A DNA stretch of 64,000 nucleotides, taken from Rathayibacter oskolensis. GTDB taxonomy: Bacteria > Actinomycetota > Actinomycetes > Actinomycetales > Microbacteriaceae. Below are positions 57,808 to 64,000 of the stretch, piece after piece. A model generated the notes under the pieces. It was not told the DNA's origin and searched no databases. It worked only from the letters and a program-made list of their open reading frames with translations. Position 1 is the first letter of the stretch. Each line of letters starts with the position of its first letter. The position numbers and the translations under genes were made by a program. Location of the stretch: the NCBI RefSeq assembly GCF_900177245.1, contig NZ_FXBM01000001.1:1240001-1304000 (forward strand), given 5' to 3'.

Positions 57808-58719
57808 ATGGCCATCACCGACGCTCCTCGCGCCACGAAGTCGCCGATCTCCGGCGCCGCTCCTCTGGCCAGGCCGACCGCAGCCCGCGTGGGCACGGGC
57901 AACCGAACCTTCAGCATCGTCTCGGCCACCGTGCTCATCGTCTTCGCGATCATCTGGCTCATCCCCAGCCTGTTCGCGCTCAAGACGTCGCTGACTGCGA
58001 ACGGGGTGGCTGCGCTCGGTGCCCCGGAGATCATGAAGGACCTGAACCCCACCCTCTACTCGTACGCCACGCTCTTCCAAGCCGGCGACATCTGGAACTG
58101 GTACCTCGCCTCGGGCATCACCTCGGTCGTCACGGCCGTGCTGACCGTCCTCTTCGCCTCGATGGCGGCCTTCGCGCTGTCGCGATTGACGTTCCGCGGC
58201 TCGAACGTCGTGCTGCTGCTCATCCTGTTCGGGATCATGATCCCCGGCCAGGTGCTGATCATCCCGATCTTCCAGGAGCTCGGCGCCCTCGACCTGCTCA
58301 ACACCTACTGGTCGGTGATCTTCCCGCAGGTTCCCGCCGCGATCGCGGTGTTCATCTTCAAGCAGTTCTTCGACGGGATCCCGAAGGAACTCGAGGAGGC
58401 CGCCCGCATCGACGGCGCCGGCCTGTGGAAGATCTACTGGTCGGTCATCATGCCGCTCTCGCGCCCCGTGATCGCGGCCGTCGTGATCCTCACGTTCGTC
58501 GGGGTGTGGAACAACCTCCTGCTGCCGCTGTTCGTGCTCTCCAACCCGAACCTGATGACCATCCCGGTCGGCCTCGCCACCGTGCAGGGTTCGTTCGGCC
58601 AGCGCTTCGCCGACATCCAGGCCGGCGCCCTGCTGGCGGCACTCCCGCTGATCATCATGTACCTGGCGTTCCAGCGTCAGATCGTCGAAGGCGTCACCGG
58701 CTCGGGCCTCAAGGGCTGA
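57808..58719 (+). CDS. ABC sugar permease (MalG/UgpE-type)
   Basis: 303 residues, six membrane segments. EAA loop IPKELEEAARIDGAGLWKIY near residue 190. It begins 2 nt after the previous gene. Forms the heterodimeric pore with the MalF-type partner. Confidence 0.9.
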   Translation: MAITDAPRATKSPISGAAPLARPTAARVGTGNRTFSIVSATVLIVFAIIWLIPSLFALKTSLTANGVAALGAPEIMKDLNPTLYSYATLFQAGDIWNWYLASGITSVVTAVLTVLFASMAAFALSRLTFRGSNVVLLLILFGIMIPGQVLIIPIFQELGALDLLNTYWSVIFPQVPAAIAVFIFKQFFDGIPKELEEAARIDGAGLWKIYWSVIMPLSRPVIAAVVILTFVGVWNNLLLPLFVLSNPNLMTIPVGLATVQGSFGQRFADIQAGALLAALPLIIMYLAFQRQIVEGVTGSGLKG

Positions 58720-58724
58720 CCTCC

Positions 58725-58748
58725 GCACCCCCGCCTGCGGGTGGGTGC
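58725..58748 (+). terminator. hairpin between permease and arabinofuranosidase genes
   Basis: GCACCC and GGGTGC (58725-58730, 58743-58748) enclose CCGC/GCGG with a small bulge. It may attenuate transcription so that transporter mRNA exceeds enzyme mRNA, or protect the 3' end of the upstream message. Confidence 0.45.
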
Positions 58749-58781
58749 GCAATCTTCCTTCACACCTACGTTAGGAACTCC

Positions 58782-60317
58782 ATGCCCACGGCACACATCG
58801 TCATCGACCGCGACTTCACGATCGGGCCGGTGCCGCGTCGCCTGTTCGGCTCGTTCGTCGAGCACATGGGACGCTGCGTCTACACCGGCATCTACGAGCC
58901 CGGCCACGAGCAGGCTGACGAGCGCGGCTTCCGCCGGGACGTCCTCGAACTCGTCAAGGAGCTCGGCGCCACCGTCGTCCGCTACCCGGGCGGCAACTTC
59001 GTCTCCGGTTACAACTGGGAGGACGGCGTCGGCCCCGCATCGGAGCGCCCCCGCCGCCTCGACGGCGCCTGGCACACGGTGGAGAGCAACGCCTTCGGGC
59101 TCCACGAGTTCGTCGACTGGTCGAAAGAGGCCGGCGTCGAGATCATGGAGGCCATCAACCTCGGTACCCGCGGCGTCGACGCCGCACGCGAGCTCGTCGA
59201 GTACGCCAACCACCCCGGCGGCACCGCCCTGTCGGATCGCCGCATCGCCAACGGCGCCGCGGATCCGTTCGACATCAAGCTCTGGTGCCTCGGCAACGAG
59301 CTCGACGGCCCGTGGCAGATCGGCCACAAGACAGCCGACGAGTACGGTCGGCTCGCTCAGGAGGCCGGCAAGGCCATGCGTTTCGTCGATCCGTCCATCG
59401 AGCTCGTGGCCGTCGGATCGTCCAACTCGGGGATGGAGACCTTCGGCTCGTGGGAGCACACCGTCCTCTCGCACGCCTATGACGAGGTCGACTACATGTC
59501 GATGCACGCCTACTACCAGGAGCACGACGGCGATGCGGCGTCATTCCTCGCCTCCTCCGTCGACATGGACTACTTCATCGAGTCGGTCGTCGCGACCTGC
59601 GATGCGGTGCGGGCCAAGCGCAAGGCGAAGAAGTACATCAACCTCTCGTTCGACGAGTGGAACGTCTGGTATCAGTCGGGGCTCGACACCGACGACCAGC
59701 CGAGCGCTGTCTCGCAGTCGTGGCGAGAGCATCCCCGCCTCATCGAGGACACGTACAGCGTGACCGACGCCGTCGTCGTCGGCACCCTGCTCAATTCGCT
59801 GCTGCGTCACGGCGATCGTGTGTCGATCGCCAACCAGGCGCAGCTCGTCAACGTCATCGCGCCGATCCGCTCGGAGGAGAACGGGCCGGCGTGGAAGCAG
59901 ACGATCTTCTGGCCGTTCGCCCGTATGGCGGCGCTCGCGCAGGGGCAGATCCTGCGCACGGCAGTGACCTCCGACAAGGTCGACGCGGGAACGTTCGGCG
60001 ACGCCGACCAGGTCGACGTCTCCGCGACCTACGACGCCGACCGTGGCGTCGTCGCGTTCTTCCTCGCCAACCGCGGACTCGACGGCGCATCGGCCGTCTC
60101 GATCTCGCTGCGCGGCTTCACGGGCGGCCGGGTGCTGCGCGCCGAACTGCTGGAGGTGCCGTCGGGTGGCACGCGCCACACGGCGAACACGCTCGACGCG
60201 CAGGATGCTGTCGGGCTCGTGCCGCTCGCGGGAGTGGTGGTCGACGGTTCAGTCCTCACACTGGCGCTGCCCGCGCTGTCGTGGGCGGTCGTGGAGGTGT
60301 CGGTGAGCGCGGCGTAG
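58782..60317 (+). CDS. alpha-L-arabinofuranosidase, GH51
   Basis: 511 residues. Retaining glycosidase releasing arabinose from plant arabinan or arabinoxylan oligosaccharides. Acid/base Glu173 in WCLGNELDGPWQ and nucleophile Glu292 in LSFDEWNVWY match GH51 positions. No signal peptide, so it works in the cytoplasm on imported oligosaccharides. A (beta/alpha)8 barrel is followed by a C-terminal beta domain (~390-511). The ATG has no strong ribosome site. Confidence 0.95.
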   Translation: MPTAHIVIDRDFTIGPVPRRLFGSFVEHMGRCVYTGIYEPGHEQADERGFRRDVLELVKELGATVVRYPGGNFVSGYNWEDGVGPASERPRRLDGAWHTVESNAFGLHEFVDWSKEAGVEIMEAINLGTRGVDAARELVEYANHPGGTALSDRRIANGAADPFDIKLWCLGNELDGPWQIGHKTADEYGRLAQEAGKAMRFVDPSIELVAVGSSNSGMETFGSWEHTVLSHAYDEVDYMSMHAYYQEHDGDAASFLASSVDMDYFIESVVATCDAVRAKRKAKKYINLSFDEWNVWYQSGLDTDDQPSAVSQSWREHPRLIEDTYSVTDAVVVGTLLNSLLRHGDRVSIANQAQLVNVIAPIRSEENGPAWKQTIFWPFARMAALAQGQILRTAVTSDKVDAGTFGDADQVDVSATYDADRGVVAFFLANRGLDGASAVSISLRGFTGGRVLRAELLEVPSGGTRHTANTLDAQDAVGLVPLAGVVVDGSVLTLALPALSWAVVEVSVSAA

Positions 60318-60319
60318 GG

Positions 60320-60339
60320 GAGGTGCGGGTGCCCGCCTC
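60320..60339 (+). terminator. weak hairpin after the arabinofuranosidase gene
   Basis: GAGG-TG-CGGG pairs with CCCG-CCTC around a TG loop, with a TG bulge on one side, 3 nt after the stop codon. Confidence 0.4.
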
Positions 60340-60501
60340 GGTCACCCTTCGGCTCGTCGCACCTCGCTCGGTTCATCGCAGATGCCCGCGACCGCGTGCC
60401 GATGTGGTGGACCATCGACCGCACCGCGGCCGCGCTGTGCGAGGCGACGTCGACGAATCGTTCCGCCCGACCGCCGAGGCCGATGATCAGACATCCGCCC
60501 G

Positions 60502-60663
60502 GATCGGCAGGGCCTGCGTGTGTGATCAGCAGGGGATCGCACGGGGAGGAGGCGTTCCTCCGCCTCGCGTGCCCTGGATGGCCCCCAACCCCTGCGAATC
60601 GCACACCCAGGTCTGCAGGTCGCACATTCCCTGCAGAATCCGCATACCCCTACAGATCGCACA
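60502..60663. repeat. facing ~19-bp repeat arrays, locus D
   Basis: Left units GATCGGCAGG (60502) and GATCAGCAGG (60524). Right units CCTGCGAATCGCAC (60591), TCTGCAGGTCGCAC (60612), CCTGCAGAATCCGC (60630) and CCTACAGATCGCAC (60649), periods 18-22. GGAGGAGGCGTTCCTCC (60545-60561) forms the central hairpin. The 428-bp gap 60318-60745 holds this, a weak terminator and the ftsY promoter; I see no gene. Confidence 0.7.
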
Positions 60664-60733
60664 CCACGCCCCCAGCCGCACCCTCCCGCAGCCCGCACCC
60701 GGCCCGCGCCGCAGCTCGCCCACCGCGCGCCGG

Positions 60734-60739
60734 TACCCT
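60734..60739 (+). promoter_or_regulatory. leaderless promoter -10 of ftsY
   Basis: TACCCT ends exactly 6 nt before the ftsY ATG, so the mRNA should start at the initiation codon. Confidence 0.55.
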
Positions 60740-60745
60740 GGGCGC

Positions 60746-61621
60746 ATGGCTGAACGCACCTCCTGGTCGCTCGGTCGCGCACTGCGCGGCCTGTTCGAGA
60801 AGCGCACGATCGACGACCAGACGTGGGACGACCTCGAGACCGCTCTGATCACCGCCGACTTCGGTCCGGACATCACCGAGGAGATGGTCGCCGACCTGCG
60901 GGCCAAGGTCGAGCGCTACAGCACGACCGACCCGCGCGACCTGCAGCGCATGCTCCGCGAGTCGCTCGAGGAGCGCCTGTCGAAGTACGACACGACCCTC
61001 AAGCTCAGCGAGCGCCCCGCGGTGATCCTCGTCGTCGGAGTCAACGGCGTCGGCAAGACGACGACCATCGGCAAGTTCGCCAGGTTCCTCCGCAACTTCG
61101 ATCGCAGCGTGGTGGTGGGAGCAGCCGACACCTTCCGCGCGGCCGCCGTCGACCAGCTCGCCACCTGGGCCCAGCGCGCCGACGCGCAGATCGTCCGCCC
61201 GCAGCAGGAGCGCCAGGACCCGGCGTCCGTCGCCTTCCAGACCGTCCAGTTCGCGAAGGACAACGGCATCGAGATGGTCATCATCGACACCGCCGGCCGC
61301 CTGCACACCAAGGGCGGTCTGATGGACGAGCTGACCAAGATCAAGCGCGTCATCGAGAAGCAGGCCCCGATCTCCGAGATCCTGCTGGTGCTCGACGCGA
61401 CGACCGGGCAGAACGGCCTCAGCCAGGCGGAGGCCTTCATCGAGCACGCCGGCGTCACCGGCCTCGTGATCACGAAGCTCGACGGTTCGGCGAAGGGCGG
61501 CTTCGTCCTCGCCGTGCAGGAGAAGACCGGCATCCCGATCAAGCTCGTCGGCCAGGGCGAGAAGATCGGCGATCTCACCGGCTTCACGCCCCACGTCTTC
61601 GCGCAGCAGCTCGTCGGCTGA
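60746..61621 (+). CDS. ftsY: signal recognition particle receptor FtsY
   Basis: 291-residue NG-domain GTPase that docks SRP-ribosome complexes at the membrane. P-loop GVNGVGKTTTIGK (near 98), DTAGRLHTKGGLMDEL (near 183), TKLDGSAKGG (near 243) and the C-terminal GQGEKIGDL. There is almost no acidic A domain, so it is a short FtsY; the N-terminal helix starts SWSLGRALRGLFEKR. Start supported by the leaderless promoter. Confidence 0.96.
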   Translation: MAERTSWSLGRALRGLFEKRTIDDQTWDDLETALITADFGPDITEEMVADLRAKVERYSTTDPRDLQRMLRESLEERLSKYDTTLKLSERPAVILVVGVNGVGKTTTIGKFARFLRNFDRSVVVGAADTFRAAAVDQLATWAQRADAQIVRPQQERQDPASVAFQTVQFAKDNGIEMVIIDTAGRLHTKGGLMDELTKIKRVIEKQAPISEILLVLDATTGQNGLSQAEAFIEHAGVTGLVITKLDGSAKGGFVLAVQEKTGIPIKLVGQGEKIGDLTGFTPHVFAQQLVG

Positions 61622-61639
61622 CCCGGGCCGCTTCCCCCG

Positions 61640-61702
61640 CCGCGAGATGCCTCTCCGGTGCGCGACACGCTGCGGGAGGCGTACCGAAGCGGCATCTCGC
61701 GG
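61640..61702. terminator. 12-bp inverted repeat between ftsY and lipA
   Basis: CCGCGAGATGCC (61640-61651) pairs perfectly with GGCATCTCGCGG (61691-61702). It lies between the convergent ends of ftsY and lipA and can serve both. Confidence 0.55.
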
Positions 61703-61708
61703 AAGGCG

Positions 61709-62695
61709 TCAGACCGCCTGCGCGAACCCGAGGGCCGCGTCGGCCAGGTGCCGCAGGTGCTCCGGCACCGGCAGTCCCTTCGACTCCATCGAGCGCGCCC
61801 ACAGCCGCCCCGCCCGGTAGGAGGAGCGCACGAGCGGCCCCGACAGCACGCCGAGGAAGCCGATGTCCTCCGCCTCCTCCTTGATCGCGACGAACTCCTC
61901 CGGATGCACCCAGCGGTCGACCGGGAGGTGCCGCGCCGTCGGCCGCAGGTACTGCGTGATCGTGACGATGTCGGTGCCCGCGTCGTGCAGATCCTGCAGC
62001 GCCTGCGAGATCTCCTCGCGCTCCTCGCCCATGCCGAGGATGAGGTTCGACTTCGTGATCAGCCCCGCCTCGCGCCCCTGGGTCAGCACCTCCAGCGAGC
62101 GCTCGTAGCGGAACGCCGGCCGGATCCGCTTGAAGATCCGCGGCACCGTCTCGACGTTGTGCGCGAACACCTCGGGCTCCGCGTCGAACACGCGGCGGAG
62201 GTGCTCGGCACGGCCCGTGAAGTCGGGCACGAGGATCTCGACGCCCGTGCCCGGCGACTGCTCGTGGATCTGCCGGATCGTCTCGGCGTAGAGCCAGGAG
62301 CCCTCGTCGGGCAGGTCGTCGCGGGCGACCCCGGTGACGGTGGCGTAGCGGAGGTTCATCCGCGCCACCGACTCGCCGACCCGTCGCGGCTCGTCGGCGT
62401 CGTAGTCGGCCGGCTTCCCGGTGTCGATCTGGCAGAAGTCGCAGCGCCGTGTGCACTGCGCGCCGCCGATCAGGAACGTCGCCTCGCGATCCTCCCAGCA
62501 CTCGAAGATGTTCGGGCAGCCCGCCTCCTGGCAGACGGTGTGCAGCTCCTCGTTCTTCACGAGCGACTGCAGCTTCTGGTACTCGGGGCCCATCGTCGCC
62601 TTCGTGCGGATCCACGGCGGCTTCCGCTCGATCGGGGTCTCGGCGTTGCGGACCTCGAGGCGCAGCAGCTTGCGCCCACCGGTGTCGGCGCTCAC
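61709..62695 (-). CDS. lipA: lipoyl synthase
   Basis: 328-residue radical-SAM enzyme inserting two sulfurs into protein-bound octanoate. The auxiliary cluster cysteines are in [13 protein letters not shown] (near 62) and the SAM cluster is [10 protein letters not shown] (near 84). [12 protein letters not shown] near the C-terminus holds the RSSY auxiliary serine. GTG 62695 makes a 4-bp overlap with lipB. Supplies lipoate for the dehydrogenase complex of aceE. Confidence 0.96.
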   Translation of the reverse strand: MSADTGGRKLLRLEVRNAETPIERKPPWIRTKATMGPEYQKLQSLVKNEELHTVCQEAGCPNIFECWEDREATFLIGGAQCTRRCDFCQIDTGKPADYDADEPRRVGESVARMNLRYATVTGVARDDLPDEGSWLYAETIRQIHEQSPGTGVEILVPDFTGRAEHLRRVFDAEPEVFAHNVETVPRIFKRIRPAFRYERSLEVLTQGREAGLITKSNLILGMGEEREEISQALQDLHDAGTDIVTITQYLRPTARHLPVDRWVHPEEFVAIKEEAEDIGFLGVLSGPLVRSSYRAGRLWARSMESKGLPVPEHLRHLADAALGFAQAV

Positions 62696-63360
62696 GCGGC
62701 GAGCCCCTCGGAGGCGCTGACGTCCGCGGCGAAGGCGGGTGCCGCCTCCGAGAACCTCGCCATGACCCGCGCCCGCACCACGGCCATCGGGAGTGCACTG
62801 CCGAGCTCGCGCTCGATCGTCGTGACGCCCGCGTCGGCGATGCCGCACGCCACGATGCGCGTGTAGGGCTCGAGGCTGTTCGACACGTTCAGCGAGAAGC
62901 CGTGCATCGTCACTCCGCTCGCGACGCGGATCCCGATCGCCGCGATCTTGTCGGCTCCGGAATCGCGTTGGACCCAGACCCCCGAGCGCCCGTCGACCCG
63001 CCCGCCCTCGACGCCCAGATCGCGGAGCACCTCGATGATCACGCCCTCGAGCGACCGGACGTAGGCGACCACGTCGACCGGCTCGCGCAGCCGCACGAGG
63101 GGGTACCCCACCAGCTGGCCCGGCCCGTGCCAGGTGATGCGTCCGCCACGGTCGACGTCGACGACGGGTGAGCCGTCGCTCGGCCGCTCGTGGGGCTCAG
63201 TGCGCCTGCCCGCAGTGTAGACGGAGGCGTGCTCGCACAGCACCAGGGTGCTCGGCCGCGCGCCGGCGACAATCTCGGCGTGCAGGCGGCGCTGCAGCTG
63301 CCAGCCGTCTCGGTAGTCCAGGGGTTCTGCGGAGTCGCCCGCTACGAGAGTCTCGATCAC
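62692..63360 (-). CDS. lipB: lipoyl(octanoyl) transferase
   Basis: 222 residues. Moves octanoate from ACP to lipoyl domains. Catalytic motifs: [30 protein letters not shown] (near 72), [18 protein letters not shown] with catalytic Lys (~139), and the Cys in RIVACGI. GTG 63360 lies 6 nt after TAGGGT (63372-63367, minus): leaderless. First gene of lipB-lipA. Confidence 0.95.
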   Translation of the reverse strand: MIETLVAGDSAEPLDYRDGWQLQRRLHAEIVAGARPSTLVLCEHASVYTAGRRTEPHERPSDGSPVVDVDRGGRITWHGPGQLVGYPLVRLREPVDVVAYVRSLEGVIIEVLRDLGVEGGRVDGRSGVWVQRDSGADKIAAIGIRVASGVTMHGFSLNVSNSLEPYTRIVACGIADAGVTTIERELGSALPMAVVRARVMARFSEAAPAFAADVSASEGLAA

Positions 63361-63442
63361 GGGGCCACCCTAGTGACATTCCTGCACTCGGTACAGTTAA
63401 TCGGCGGCGTTCGACGCCGATCGGGCCGGTCCGCGGCTCCGG

Positions 63443-63448
63443 TAGAAT
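63443..63448 (+). promoter_or_regulatory. -10 element of ffh
   Basis: TAGAAT lies 10 nt before the ffh ATG, leaving a leader of only a few bases. Confidence 0.5.
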
Positions 63449-63458
63449 TCCGGGCATC

Positions 63459-64000
63459 ATGGCTACTTTCGGCACCCTCTCCGATCGACTCGTCGAGACG
63501 TTCAAGAACCTCCGCACCAAGGGCAAGCTCTCCGCCTCGGATGTGGACGGCACCGTCCGCGAGATCCGTCGCGCGCTGCTCGACGCAGACGTCGCGCTCG
63601 AGGTCGTCAAGGAGTTCACCGGCAAGGTGCGCGAGCGCGCCCTCGGAGACGAGGTCAACAAGGCGCTCAACCCGGCCCAGCAGGTCGTGCAGATCGTCAA
63701 CGAGGAGCTCGTCGCGATCCTCGGCGGTCAGTCGCGCCGCCTCGAGTTCGCGAAGCGCCCGCCGACCGTCATCATGCTCGCCGGCCTCCAGGGCGCGGGC
63801 AAGACGACCCTCGCGGGCAAGCTCGGCAAGTACCTCGGCAAGGACGGCCACACGCCGCTGCTGGTCGCGGCCGACCTCCAGCGCCCGAACGCCGTGCAGC
63901 AGCTGCAGGTCGTCGGCGAGCAGGCCGGAGTCGCGGTGTTCGCCCCGCAGCCCGGCAACGGGGTCGGCAACCCTGTCAAGGTCGCCCAGGAGGCGATCCG
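63459..64000 (+). CDS. ffh: signal recognition particle protein Ffh, partial
   Basis: First 180 residues of the SRP GTPase, cut by the right edge. The N domain begins FGTLSDRLVETFKNLRTKGK; the P-loop is LAGLQGAGKTTLAGKLGKYL near residue 105; AADLQRPNAVQQL follows. The M domain that binds signal peptides lies outside. ATG 63459 is divergent from lipB. Confidence 0.96.
   Translation, partial: MATFGTLSDRLVETFKNLRTKGKLSASDVDGTVREIRRALLDADVALEVVKEFTGKVRERALGDEVNKALNPAQQVVQIVNEELVAILGGQSRRLEFAKRPPTVIMLAGLQGAGKTTLAGKLGKYLGKDGHTPLLVAADLQRPNAVQQLQVVGEQAGVAVFAPQPGNGVGNPVKVAQEAI

Noticed and set aside
58755-58775. A second LacI operator before the arabinofuranosidase gene (CCTACGTTAGG)
   Set aside because: Only 4-bp arms and little match to the CGTTACA-N4-TGTAACG site.

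Overview
The window is chromosomal DNA of a high-GC actinobacterium. Leaderless promoters, many GTG starts and 4-bp ATGA/GTGA gene overlaps are everywhere. The gene orders aceE-fasR-like-fabD-fabH and DUF177-rpmF-rnc-mutM...smc...ftsY...ffh, the L32 sequence, and a palindromic GGGTCTCGATGCG intergenic repeat all point to the family Microbacteriaceae. Genus level (for example Rathayibacter or Curtobacterium) is a guess.

Layout. 1-5.5 kb (minus): fatty-acid synthesis (fabH, fabD, a PucR/FasR-type regulator) downstream of pyruvate dehydrogenase aceE. 5.8-12 kb: single genes (peroxiredoxin, membrane protein, tRNA-Val, stand-alone LysR-type HTH protein, RibD-like reductase, patatin) and an RsbV/RsbW/RsbU-type partner-switching operon, then a MerR regulator. 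12-20.4 kb: cofD (coenzyme F420) diverges from a pyrimidine or hydantoin catabolic operon of beta-ureidopropionase-like nitrilase, dihydropyrimidinase, LLM (F420/FMN-type) oxidoreductase and a complete ABC importer. 20.7-23.3 kb: core genes DUF177, rpmF, rnc and mutM. 23.4-27.5 kb: YoaK-type membrane protein and a formamidase/AtzH-amidase/hydrolase operon. 27.7-43.9 kb: a near-complete purine degradation island (8-oxoguanine/guanine deaminase, xanthine dehydrogenase with XdhC and a MocA-like protein, urate oxidase, uraH, uraD, allantoinase, allantoate amidohydrolase, ureidoglycine aminotransferase, PucR and RpiR regulators, a SufU-like protein). 44.0-50.3 kb: molybdenum cofactor synthesis (moeA-moaC-mogA-moaE, moaA-moaD, a MoeB/rhodanese protein) and a double GNAT protein. 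50.5-54.0 kb: smc. 54.3-60.3 kb: an arabinoside uptake and GH51 arabinofuranosidase operon under a LacI regulator. 60.7-64 kb: ftsY, lipB-lipA and the start of ffh.

How it fits together. The Moco genes supply the cofactor for xanthine dehydrogenase, and the purine, pyrimidine, formamidase and hydantoin genes together release ammonia. Upstream of six nitrogen-catabolic transcription units I see a pair of 5-mers 11 bp apart (GAAAC/GTnAC-type). In five of them a -10-like hexamer starts exactly 10 nt after the box. This resembles the actinobacterial GlnR nitrogen-control box and suggests one regulon. The catabolic blocks interrupt the usual rnc-mutM-smc-ftsY-ffh order. Four intergenic regions carry members of one unusual repeat family, 19-bp-period arrays that face each other around a small hairpin. 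Many genes have a nAnnnT hexamer exactly 6 nt before the start codon, implying leaderless mRNAs.
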